DNA from: Pelagibacterium nitratireducens
GTDB lineage: Bacteria; Pseudomonadota; Alphaproteobacteria; Rhizobiales; Devosiaceae
Assembly (NCBI RefSeq): GCF_037044555.1
Contig: NZ_CP146275.1
Coordinates: forward strand, 1,716,501 to 1,780,500
Length of the DNA stretch: 64,000 nt
Reading direction: 5' to 3'
The notes below the pieces were generated by a model. It was not told the DNA's origin and ran no database searches. It saw only the letters and a list, made by a program, of their open reading frames with translations. Positions 24,688 through 32,709 of this stretch are shown here, one piece after another (position 1 is the stretch's first letter; each line of letters begins with the position of its first letter). Made by a program: the position numbers and the translations under genes.

Positions 24688-25442
24688 GCGTCGGGATCGA
24701 ATCCTTCAAACACTATCTGGTCGGCATTGCGCCGGGCGACCCGGGCCTGATCGGACGAACGGACAGTCCAGCTCATGACCTTAAAGCCGATGGCGCGGAA
24801 AAAACGGATCGCTGGCAATGTCAGCGCCGTCTGTTCGCACGATATGAATGTGAAGCGCGTCCACGGGTAGTGCAAGAGGTGGCGCAACATAAATCGCGTG
24901 CGCGCGGGCATGTCGCCATACCAGTCCGGTTTGTCGTATCCGTAGGTGATGATGCCGATTTCGCCCTGAAACCCTTGCCCACGCAGCGCGACGATCATGC
25001 GGGGATCGAAGGTCTTGAGAACGAACGGACCTTTGTAGGTCGCCAAAGATTGAACGACCCGCTTTGCCAGATCGATTGTATCGCGCTCATTTGCCTGCTT
25101 TTTGACCTCGATGACCAGCGGCGCGCGGCCACTGATCTGATCGAGGAAGGCGGCAAAGGTCTGCGGGCAATCGCCCGCAGTGCTGCCAAGCAGGGGAAGC
25201 TCCGTTAACGCGCTGGCGGGCACGGAGCGAACGCGGCCGCTGCCGCTCACAAGCCTGGCCAGGTCGTCATCGTGAAAGACAACCGCCTCGCCATCTTCGG
25301 TCAACTGAAGATCGCATTCGATGCCAAAGCCGCGTTCGATCGCGGCCGCAAAGGCTGAAAACGAGTTTTCGATGATCCCCCGGTCCCTGTCGTGCAATCC
25401 GCGATGGGCGATGGGACGGGCGAACGGGGGATTTGATGTCAT
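24684..25442 (-). CDS. Glycerophosphodiester phosphodiesterase
   Basis: 252 residues, cytosolic GDPD. Hydrolyses glycerophosphodiesters to glycerol-3-phosphate. IAHRGLHDRDRGIIENS and FGIECDLQLTEDGEAVVFHD contain the catalytic His pair and metal-binding Glu/Asp. No signal peptide. It begins on the base after the RidA-like stop and overlaps the FemAB-like start, within one operon. Confidence 0.9.
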   Translation of the reverse strand: MTSNPPFARPIAHRGLHDRDRGIIENSFSAFAAAIERGFGIECDLQLTEDGEAVVFHDDDLARLVSGSGRVRSVPASALTELPLLGSTAGDCPQTFAAFLDQISGRAPLVIEVKKQANERDTIDLAKRVVQSLATYKGPFVLKTFDPRMIVALRGQGFQGEIGIITYGYDKPDWYGDMPARTRFMLRHLLHYPWTRFTFISCEQTALTLPAIRFFRAIGFKVMSWTVRSSDQARVARRNADQIVFEGFDPDA

Positions 25443-25898
25443 TTATTCGATCTCGATGATGGCGTCGATTTCGACTGCGGCGCCAAGGGGAAGGGAGGCC
25501 ACGCCAAACGCGGCGCGGGCGTGCTTACCCGTGTCGCCCAACAGCTTTATGAACAGATCGGACGCGCCGTTGGCCACCAGATGCTGTTCGTTGAATGTTG
25601 GCGTCGAGGCGACGAGAACGGTCAGTTTCTGGACGGCCTTGATCTGCGAGAGCGGCACCACGGTATTGACGTGGGCCAGGATGTTGATGGCGCACAGTTC
25701 GGCGGCCTTTTGCCCGGCCCCAACGTCCAGACTGTCACCGAGGCATCCCTTGGTGATGCCATCGGGGCCCTGGGAGATCTGCCCGGAGACAAACAGAAGC
25801 TTGCCCGACTGACGCACCGGAACATAACTGGCTGCGGGTGCTGTGGGTGTGGGCAGGGTGTAGCCCAGATCATTGAGTTTCTGTTCGATCGTCATCAT
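25443..25898 (-). CDS. RidA family (YjgF/YER057c/UK114) protein
   Basis: 151 residues, the longer RidA subfamily rather than the 128-residue archetype. RidA hydrolyses reactive enamine/imine intermediates from PLP enzymes. LLFVSGQISQGPDG, INILAHVNTVVPL and ARAAFGVASLPLGAAVEIDA mark the fold. The Arg of classical RidA (usually RxxxxV near the end) appears as the HARAAFGV segment. ATG 25898 lies inside the last codons of dinB (29-bp overlap); ATG 25895 is equally possible. Confidence 0.85.
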   Translation of the reverse strand: MMTIEQKLNDLGYTLPTPTAPAASYVPVRQSGKLLFVSGQISQGPDGITKGCLGDSLDVGAGQKAAELCAINILAHVNTVVPLSQIKAVQKLTVLVASTPTFNEQHLVANGASDLFIKLLGDTGKHARAAFGVASLPLGAAVEIDAIIEIE

Positions 25899-27198
25899 CG
25901 TTCTCCGGTTTGATCTTTGTGATTTTCGACTGGCGGTAGAGTTTACCGCGCACGAGCGCTTCGCGGCCATATTTGTCGCGCACCTTGTCCATGGCCCGCT
26001 CCGCTGCCGCCTTGCGGGCGATTTCGGGTTCGATCAAGTCGACCGGATCGATGCCTGTGGCCACCTCAAGACCGGTAACACCGATGCCGAGCAGGCGAAA
26101 GGCCGTGCCGTCCACCTCACGGGCCAGAAGTTTCACGCCGGTTTCATAGAGCGTCGTGGCAAGCTGGGTTGGCAGCATGATGTGTTGCGCGCGGGTGCGG
26201 GATTTAAATCCCGCGGTCTTGAGCTTGACGGTAACGGTATCGCCGACCAGTTGCTGCTTTTTGAGCCGTTCCGAGAGCCGCTCACACAATGAGAGCAGGG
26301 CGGTCGAAAGCGAGTCGAAATCGGCAAGATCGGTTAAAAAGGTCGTCTCCGTGCTCACCGATTTGGTTTCGCGGTCTATCGAGACGCGACGATAATCTTC
26401 ACCGCGCGCCAGTTTGGCCAGGCGTGCGCCCATCTCACCATAGCGGCGCATGAGGTCTTCGGGCGCGCGCTGCTGGAGCTGGCCGATGGTGATCAGCCCG
26501 TCCTTGCGCAGCGTTTCGGCCATGACCTTGCCGACGCCGAAAATTACGGTGATCGGCTTTTCGGCCAGCAGCGATACGGTCTCGGCCTCGCCGATGATGG
26601 CAAAGCCGCGTGGCTTGTCGAGTTCCGAGGCGATCTTGGCGAGGAATTTGTTGTGGCTCAGCCCGATCGAGATGGTGACACCGATCTCTTCCTCAATTCG
26701 TTTGGCCAGCCGGGCCAGCGAGACCGCCGGTGCAGCCTTGTGCACCTTTTCGGTGCCGGACAGATCGAGAAACGCTTCATCGATGGAGAGCGGTTGGACC
26801 AGCGGGGTCAGTGAATCCATAAGCGTGCGAATCTGGCGGCTGACGCCGACATATTTGGCCATATCGGGCTTGATGATAACGGCTTGCGGGCACAGGCGCT
26901 TCGCCTGAAACATCGGCATGGCCGATTTGATGCCACTAATGCGGGCAATATAGCAGCATGTGGAGACCACGCCGCGCTGTCCACCGCCGATGATCAGCGG
27001 TTTGTCGATCAGACTCGGATCATCGCGTTTTTCGACCGAGGCATAGAAGGCGTCGCAATCGATATGGGCGATGGACAGCGAGAAGAGCTCTGGGTGAGCC
27101 AGGATGCGCGGTGAGCCACATTTGGGGCACCTGGCCGGTGCCTTGGCACTCTCGCCTGTCGCAAAGCAATCGCGGCACAGATGTCCGCCGGCGGCCAT
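25870..27198 (-). CDS. dinB: DNA polymerase IV with N-terminal zinc-ribbon
   Basis: 442 residues. Y-family translesion polymerase. The N-terminus carries Cys-x2-Cys pairs (CRDC, CPKCG) forming a small zinc ribbon that is common in rhizobial DinB. Catalytic acidic residues are in AHIDCDAFYASVEK and SIDEAFLDLSG, with Phe as steric gate. The little-finger domain follows (DRETKSVSTETTF). There is no clear C-terminal beta-clamp QL motif that I can single out. It sits between DUF3572 and ridA. Confidence 0.94.
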   Translation of the reverse strand: MAAGGHLCRDCFATGESAKAPARCPKCGSPRILAHPELFSLSIAHIDCDAFYASVEKRDDPSLIDKPLIIGGGQRGVVSTCCYIARISGIKSAMPMFQAKRLCPQAVIIKPDMAKYVGVSRQIRTLMDSLTPLVQPLSIDEAFLDLSGTEKVHKAAPAVSLARLAKRIEEEIGVTISIGLSHNKFLAKIASELDKPRGFAIIGEAETVSLLAEKPITVIFGVGKVMAETLRKDGLITIGQLQQRAPEDLMRRYGEMGARLAKLARGEDYRRVSIDRETKSVSTETTFLTDLADFDSLSTALLSLCERLSERLKKQQLVGDTVTVKLKTAGFKSRTRAQHIMLPTQLATTLYETGVKLLAREVDGTAFRLLGIGVTGLEVATGIDPVDLIEPEIARKAAAERAMDKVRDKYGREALVRGKLYRQSKITKIKPENDDDDRTETQ

Positions 27199-27202
27199 AC
27201 CA

Positions 27203-27478
27203 TCAACTCTGCGGGTTCAGGCCGTGCCAAAGACCCATGACGCGGTTTACGTCCAGACCGGCATTGGCACACATGGCCAGCAACAAGGATTCATTGCGTC
27301 CGAAATAGTCGACCAGGCCCTCTGCCAACGGGCGCGTGCCGACAGATTCCCGCAGGCGTTGCGGCGAAAAACCGGCCAGCGCCATGAAACGCTCAAGCTC
27401 GTTGACGTCAGCGGCGAGCCAGGTGAGGCAGGCATCGCCAACGGCCAGCAATTCTTGTGTATCGACCCTATCGCGCAA
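27203..27478 (-). CDS. DUF3572 protein
   Basis: 91 residues. Alphaproteobacterial family of unknown function regularly located between dinB and divK: LAVGDACLTWLAADVNELER, FMALAGFSPQRLRES, LAEGLVDYFGRNESLLLAMC. The start used is TTG 27478, without a strong ribosome-binding site, so a slightly different start is possible. 4 bp upstream of dinB. Confidence 0.8.
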   Translation of the reverse strand: MRDRVDTQELLAVGDACLTWLAADVNELERFMALAGFSPQRLRESVGTRPLAEGLVDYFGRNESLLLAMCANAGLDVNRVMGLWHGLNPQS

Positions 27479-27578
27479 AGCGTCAGACTCAGCTTATTTC
27501 TTGTTTCGTAACACATTGCTGTTAGCGCAAAGCAATGACAACTCAAAGCACCCGATTGCCGGTGCCGGGCGAGGGTAG

Positions 27579-27953
27579 ATGGCCAAGACCGTCATGATCG
27601 TGGAAGACAACGAGCTCAACATGAAGCTCTTTCACGACCTGCTCGAATCCCGTGGGTACCATACCGTCCAGACCCGCAATGGACTGGAAGCGCTCGATCT
27701 GGCGCGCGAGCACCGTCCGGACCTGATCCTGATGGACATCCAGCTGCCCGAAGTGTCGGGGCTGGTGGTCACCAAGTGGCTCAAGGAAGACGACGACCTC
27801 GCCCATATCCCGGTGATCGCGGTGACAGCCTTTGCCATGAAGGGCGACGAAGAGCGTATCCTTTCGGGGGGATGTGAGGGTTACATCTCAAAACCGATTT
27901 CGGTGCCTCACTTTTTGGAAACGATTGAAAGCTATATTGGCAAGGCCGAATAG
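27579..27953 (+). CDS. divK: Single-domain response regulator DivK
   Basis: 124 residues, receiver domain only. DivK is phosphorylated by DivJ/PleC-type kinases and regulates CtrA activity and polar differentiation. [20 protein letters not shown], phospho-acceptor Asp53 in [26 protein letters not shown] and [12 protein letters not shown] are near-identical to the well-studied DivK. It is 42 bp before pleD, the conserved pair. Confidence 0.95.
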   Translation: MAKTVMIVEDNELNMKLFHDLLESRGYHTVQTRNGLEALDLAREHRPDLILMDIQLPEVSGLVVTKWLKEDDDLAHIPVIAVTAFAMKGDEERILSGGCEGYISKPISVPHFLETIESYIGKAE

Positions 27954-27995
27954 CCAGACAACCATTCTTCATTCAGGGCCGAAGGGACGCGCGCC

Positions 27996-29366
27996 GTGAC
28001 TGCACGAGTGCTCATCGTTGATGACATTCCCACCAATGTGAAATTGCTCGAAGCGCGCCTACTCGCCGAGTATTTCGAGGTGGTGACCGCGTCATCGGGC
28101 GCTCAGGCCATCGAGATCTGCCGCAGCCAGGACATCGATATCGTCCTGCTCGATGTTATGATGCCGGAAATGGACGGGTTCACCTGTTGCCAGATTCTCA
28201 AGCGCGACGCCGTGACTGCCCATATCCCCATCGTGATGATCACCGCGCTCGATCAGCCTTCCGACCGTGTGCGCGGTCTGGAGGCGGGGGCTGACGACTT
28301 TCTGACCAAGCCCGTCGATGACGTGCAATTGCTGGCGCGGGTCAAGAGCCTTGCCCGACTCAAGGGGCTGGGCGACGAGTTGCGGGCCCGCAGCCGCACC
28401 AGTCACGAACTGGCGCTCGAAGACACCGCGCGGACCGAGTTCGGCATTGCTGTCGATGCTGGCCGCATTCTGGTCATCGATACCGAGCGGGCACGGGCCG
28501 AACGCATCGAGGCTTATCTGCGCAGTTCCCACAAGGTCACGATTCTGGTCGACCCCTCGGAGGCCGTGTTCCAGATGTCGGGCGGCGACTATGAACTGGC
28601 CATCGTCTCGATGGCGCTCGAGGGCTTTGATCCGCTGCGCATCTGTTCGCAGATTCGCACTGTCGATCAGACCCGCTCGCTTCCCATTATCCTCGTTGCC
28701 GAGGACAAGGATCGCCCGCAGGTGGTTAAGGCGCTCGATCTGGGGGTCAATGATTTCATCATGCGGCCCGTCGAGCGGCATGAGCTTTCGGCACGGGTTA
28801 AGACCCAGATCCGGCGTCAGCGCTATACGGTCGAGCTGCGTGAGAGCCTCAATTCGACAATGGCCATGGCGGTGATCGACGAGTTGACCGGGCTTTACAA
28901 CCGGCGTTATTTCGAGCGGCATCTGGCCATGGTGCTCAACAAGGCCCAGGAGCAGGATCGCGACATGGCGGTAATGCTGCTCGATATCGACTATTTCAAG
29001 CCCGTCAACGACACCTATGGCCATGATGCCGGCGATGTGGTGCTCAAGGAGTTCGCCACGCGGCTGCAGCGCAACATTCGCGGCGTCGATCTTGCCTGCC
29101 GGTTCGGCGGTGAAGAGTTCGTGGTGGTCATGCCCGATACCGACATGCGGGCCGCGCAGGGCGTTGCCGAGCGGGTGCGCAGTGCCATTGCTGATGAAGA
29201 GTTCAAGGTGGGAGCCGCAAAGCCGCTCAACATCACGGTCAGTGCCGGACTGGCGCTGAACGATCAGGAGAGCGATACACCAGAATCGGTCATCAAACGG
29301 GCCGATATCGCGCTCTATCGCGCCAAACGGGCCGGGCGCAATCGTGTGGTCCACGACGCCGCCTGA
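27996..29366 (+). CDS. pleD: PleD-type response regulator, diguanylate cyclase
   Basis: 456 residues. Domains REC-REC-GGDEF. The first receiver has Asp53 in IVLLDVMMPEMDGF; the second lacks the acceptor (AIVSMALEGFD), as usual for the PleD adaptor domain. GGDEF: TGLYNRRYFERHL, then RGVDLACRFGGEEFVV with the inhibitory RxxD site five residues before GGEEF. Phosphorylation-driven dimerisation makes c-di-GMP at the differentiating pole. The start is GTG 27996. Confidence 0.95.
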   Translation: MTARVLIVDDIPTNVKLLEARLLAEYFEVVTASSGAQAIEICRSQDIDIVLLDVMMPEMDGFTCCQILKRDAVTAHIPIVMITALDQPSDRVRGLEAGADDFLTKPVDDVQLLARVKSLARLKGLGDELRARSRTSHELALEDTARTEFGIAVDAGRILVIDTERARAERIEAYLRSSHKVTILVDPSEAVFQMSGGDYELAIVSMALEGFDPLRICSQIRTVDQTRSLPIILVAEDKDRPQVVKALDLGVNDFIMRPVERHELSARVKTQIRRQRYTVELRESLNSTMAMAVIDELTGLYNRRYFERHLAMVLNKAQEQDRDMAVMLLDIDYFKPVNDTYGHDAGDVVLKEFATRLQRNIRGVDLACRFGGEEFVVVMPDTDMRAAQGVAERVRSAIADEEFKVGAAKPLNITVSAGLALNDQESDTPESVIKRADIALYRAKRAGRNRVVHDAA

Positions 29367-29643
29367 TCCTGGGCGGCCGGTAAGGTTAACACTTCATTAT
29401 TAATGGTGAAGCCGGGGCCGGACGACCCCGGAATGCTTGGCGTTCGGGTCGGCTGGGAGTAGGTTGCAGGCACTGAGAAGGACGCGCTTGCGCGATCCGG
29501 TTCAGTACAAACCCCTACGGTTCTCAGGTCCGCCGCAACTCCTGATCCGTAGGGCGGCTGGCCCGGTATCGGACAAGAGTGGCCTCTTCGACAAACCGGA
29601 CCGGGTCAGCCAACCCCGCCTCGCTCAGGATTTTCTGGTGCAA
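29367..29643. other. Intergenic region after pleD
   Basis: No ORF with a convincing start. It contains a CCGGGG/CCCCGG hairpin at 29412-29431, without a T-run, near the pleD end and the larger hairpin at 29513-29554. The remainder shows nothing I can name. Confidence 0.5.
29513..29554. ncRNA. Extended hairpin, possible small RNA
   Basis: CCCTACGG (29513-29520) pairs with CCGTAGGG (29547-29554); inside, TCAGG pairs with CCTGA around a 12-base loop, with a small bulge between the two stems. It is not followed by a T-run, so it is not a simple terminator. It lies between pleD and the rpmG terminator. A structured RNA or a remnant palindromic repeat are both possible. Confidence 0.3.
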
Positions 29644-29676
29644 ACAACAAAAACCCCGCTGCGTGGCGGGGTTTCT
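29644..29676 (-). terminator. Rho-independent terminator of rpmG
   Basis: Read on the minus strand: AAACCCCGC-CACGCA-GCGGGGTTTT followed by TGTTGTTTG, about 30 bp after the rpmG stop. Strong GC stem and T-rich tail. Confidence 0.9.
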
Positions 29677-29703
29677 CTTGTTCGGCAGATGCTTTCGATC
29701 AAA

Positions 29704-29871
29704 CTATTTGATCTTGGCTTCCTTGAATTCGACGTGCTTGCGAACAACCGGATCGTACTTGCGGAACGAGAGCTTTTCGGTCGCGGTACGGGTGTTCTTC
29801 TTGGCAACGTAGTAAAAGCCGGTGTCGGCGGTCGAAACCAGCTTGATCTTGATCGTGTTGGACTTTGCCAT
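29704..29871 (-). CDS. rpmG: 50S ribosomal protein L33
   Basis: 55 residues: [19 protein letters not shown], then [17 protein letters not shown] and [19 protein letters not shown]. It lacks the CxxC pairs of the zinc-binding L33 form, so it is the zinc-independent type. It stands alone with its own terminator, 102 bp downstream of the DUF983 gene. Confidence 0.96.
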   Translation of the reverse strand: MAKSNTIKIKLVSTADTGFYYVAKKNTRTATEKLSFRKYDPVVRKHVEFKEAKIK

Positions 29872-29973
29872 CGCGGTAGCCTTTGAAACAAACAGGCCGC
29901 GCGACGGATTTGCGCACGGCTCGGGAAATGAGTTGGGCGCAAACTATGCATTTCGCGCCAAAAGTCAAGCGGA

Positions 29974-30402
29974 TCAACTCCGCCCGTCATCCTCGAAATC
30001 ATCATGAGCGCCCACCGGATCGAAGCCGTGCATGTAGCGCGCCCATTGCAGGCCCACGACTGCGCCCTTGGTGACGGGCAGCAGGAGGAGCGAAGAGAGG
30101 ATGATGAGTGGAATCATCACCCACAGATAGGTCAGGGGATGAAGCGGGGTCGAGCTCATCTCCATGTGCAGAACGGCGCCGACGGCCAGATGGCCGACGA
30201 TGGTAATCACGATATAGGGCGGCGCATCGTCGGCGCGGTGGTGAAAAAACTCGGTGCCGCAGACATCGCACTGATCTGCGACCTTGAGGTAGCTCGAAAA
30301 CAGCTTTCCCTGCCGGCAATTGGGGCAGCGGCATTTCATGCCATTGAGCATGGCTGGCCAGGTGGGCCGGGCCGGGCGCAATGTCAGATCGGTATATGGC
30401 AT
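29974..30402 (-). CDS. DUF983 membrane protein
   Basis: 142 residues. N-terminal zinc-ribbon-like Cys pairs (CRCPNC, CDVCG) are followed by two membrane helices (YIVITIVGHLAVGAVL; LWVMIPLIILSSLLLLPV). The DUF983 family, of unknown function, is often beside rnr in Rhizobiales. It starts 3 bp after the rnr stop and is therefore cotranscribed. Confidence 0.9.
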   Translation of the reverse strand: MPYTDLTLRPARPTWPAMLNGMKCRCPNCRQGKLFSSYLKVADQCDVCGTEFFHHRADDAPPYIVITIVGHLAVGAVLHMEMSSTPLHPLTYLWVMIPLIILSSLLLLPVTKGAVVGLQWARYMHGFDPVGAHDDFEDDGRS

Positions 30403-30405
30403 CGG

Positions 30406-32700
30406 CTATCTCCTCGCGCGGTGTCCGCGCGGTGTCGGCTTGCCCTTGCGGTCTCTGCGGCCGCGTGTCGGGCCGGGTGGCTTGACCCGTTCACCTTCAG
30501 ATAGAACTTCAAACCGCAGCGCGCCAGCCATGGGCGCTGCTTCAAGCAGTCGCACCTCGACCCGGTCGCCGATTCGGAACCGCTCGCCGGTGCGTTCACC
30601 GATCAGGGCCTGCTGGTCCTCGAAATGGCGGAAATAATCCTGGCCGAGCGAGGAGACGGGCACGAAACCATCGGCACCGGTTTCATCGAGCCGCACGAAC
30701 AGGCCCGCGCCGACAAGGCCGGCGATTTTGCCGGTGAACCGGGCGCCGATATGGGCAGCCAGATATTGCGCCAGAAGACGGTCGGACGTTTCGCGCTCGG
30801 CAACCATGGCGCGGCGCTCGGTGGCCGAAATGTGCTCGCCAATCGAGCCCAGCCGCTGTTCCTCGGCCACACTCAGCCCATCATCGCCAAGATCGAGCGC
30901 CCGGATCAGGGCGCGATGGACGATCAGATCCGCATAGCGGCGGATGGGCGATGTGAAATGGGCGTAGCGGTCGAGGTTGAGGCCGTAATGGCCATAATTG
31001 CCCGGCGCATATTCCGCCTGCGCCTGGCTGCGCAGCACCATTTCGTTGACCTGCTGGCTCTTGCCGGCCTTGTCGGCACGGTAAAGGATCTGGTTGAAAT
31101 CTTTCGGCCTTAGCGCTTCGCTGCGCGGCACAGGCAGGTCGAGAGACTTCAGGAATTCGCCAAGCGTCACGATCTTTTCCTGGCTCGGCGCATCGTGGAC
31201 ACGATAGAGCAGGCCGAGTTTGTGTTTTTCCAGCGTCTCTGCGGCGCAGACGTTGGACAGGATCATCATCTCTTCGATGAGCTTGTGGGCGTCCAGCCTC
31301 TCGGGGACATAGACGCCCTCGACCATGCCGTTGGCATCGAGCCGGATGCGGCGCTCGGGCAGGTCGAGCGCCAGCGGGCCGCGCCGGTCGCGGGCTTTCG
31401 CGAGCGCCGCATAGGCGGCCCACAGGGGTTTGAGGATCGGTTCGAGCAAGGGGCCGGTCACGTCGTCGGGCTGGCCGTCTATTGCAGCCTGAGCCTGCTG
31501 GTAGCTGAGCTTGGCCGCCGAGCGCATCATCACCCGATGGAAGGAATGGCTCTTCTTGTTGCCTTCGGCGTCGATCACGATGCGCAGCGCCATGGAGGCG
31601 CGATTTTCACCTTCGCGCAGCGAACACAGATCGTTTGAAATACGCTCGGGCAGCATGGGCACGACCCGGTCGGGGAAATAGACCGAATTGCCACGCAGGA
31701 ACGCCTCGCGGTCCATGGTCGAGCCCGACTTCACATAATAGGAAACATCGGCGATCCCCACGCGGATTATGAAGCCGCCGGCATTATTGGGGTCGGTATC
31801 GGGTTCGGCGTGAACGGCGTCGTCATGGTCCTTGGCATCGGCAGGGTCGATGGTGACCAGCGGGATGTCGCGCCAGTCCTCGCGGCCCTTGAGCGGTGCT
31901 TCCTGAGCCTCTTCGGATTCCTTGAGGACGGAGGCGGGGAACCGATAAGGAATATCGAGCGAATGGAGGGCGATCAGGCTGACTGCGCCCTCAGACTGCG
32001 GGTTACCCACAACGCTGACCACCTTGGCGCGCGGGATCATCATCCGGCCCGAAACGGTCACCTCGACTTCGACCAGATCGCCGTCTTTGGCGTCACCGAG
32101 ATCGCCGGCGGAAATCCGCATTTCGCGGGCCTTGCGCTCGATAGGCACCAGCCGGGCGCCGTCGTCGTCCATGCGCACGATGCCCAGATCGGCCTTGCGG
32201 GGCTTGTCGAGCACCTTCATGGGCCGGGCGGTGTAGGTCGGCACGGTGCCGCCATCGCGCTGGATGCGGGCAAGAATTCGGTCGCCGGGGCCGGGGACGA
32301 CGCGGGCATCCTTGCTCACCGACACCGCCACGCGGGGCTTTTCGCCCTCGTCTTCGTCCCATTTGGCGGGGAAGGCGTGAAGATTGTCAGGATCGGCATC
32401 GGCGGGAATGTCGAGCACGGTCACTGCAGGCAATTCACCCACGGGACGCAATTCCTTGCGCTTGCGGGCCAGAAGGCCCTCTTTTTCCATGTCGCGCAGC
32501 AGCACCTTGAGCGGCACGCGGTCGTCGCCCTTGATGTTGAAATGCCGGGCGATCTCGCGTTTGGAATTGATCTCGGGGAAATCGGCGATCGCTTCGAGAA
32601 TCTGTTCGCGGGTCGGCAATTGACCGGGTGTAAAGCTGGCCGAACGCCGGCCCTTACGCGGAGCGGGGGCCGAAGGGGATTGTCCTGTGCGTTTGGCCAT
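30406..32700 (-). CDS. rnr: Ribonuclease R
   Basis: 764 residues. Processive 3'-5' exoribonuclease that can degrade structured RNA. N-terminal winged helix (LPTREQILEAIADFPE), cold-shock OB domains, RNB catalytic domain with the acidic cluster DPADAKDHDDAV, ERISNDLCSLREGENR, then an S1 domain (GKIAGLVGAGLFVRLDETGA) and a short basic tail. It follows topA by 9 bp on the same strand. Confidence 0.95.
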   Translation of the reverse strand: MAKRTGQSPSAPAPRKGRRSASFTPGQLPTREQILEAIADFPEINSKREIARHFNIKGDDRVPLKVLLRDMEKEGLLARKRKELRPVGELPAVTVLDIPADADPDNLHAFPAKWDEDEGEKPRVAVSVSKDARVVPGPGDRILARIQRDGGTVPTYTARPMKVLDKPRKADLGIVRMDDDGARLVPIERKAREMRISAGDLGDAKDGDLVEVEVTVSGRMMIPRAKVVSVVGNPQSEGAVSLIALHSLDIPYRFPASVLKESEEAQEAPLKGREDWRDIPLVTIDPADAKDHDDAVHAEPDTDPNNAGGFIIRVGIADVSYYVKSGSTMDREAFLRGNSVYFPDRVVPMLPERISNDLCSLREGENRASMALRIVIDAEGNKKSHSFHRVMMRSAAKLSYQQAQAAIDGQPDDVTGPLLEPILKPLWAAYAALAKARDRRGPLALDLPERRIRLDANGMVEGVYVPERLDAHKLIEEMMILSNVCAAETLEKHKLGLLYRVHDAPSQEKIVTLGEFLKSLDLPVPRSEALRPKDFNQILYRADKAGKSQQVNEMVLRSQAQAEYAPGNYGHYGLNLDRYAHFTSPIRRYADLIVHRALIRALDLGDDGLSVAEEQRLGSIGEHISATERRAMVAERETSDRLLAQYLAAHIGARFTGKIAGLVGAGLFVRLDETGADGFVPVSSLGQDYFRHFEDQQALIGERTGERFRIGDRVEVRLLEAAPMAGALRFEVLSEGERVKPPGPTRGRRDRKGKPTPRGHRARR

Positions 32701-32709
32701 TTCTATCCT

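Noticed and set aside
28500..28760. Loss-of-function in the second PleD receiver
   Set aside because: A degenerate second receiver is the normal state of PleD proteins, so it is not a defect.
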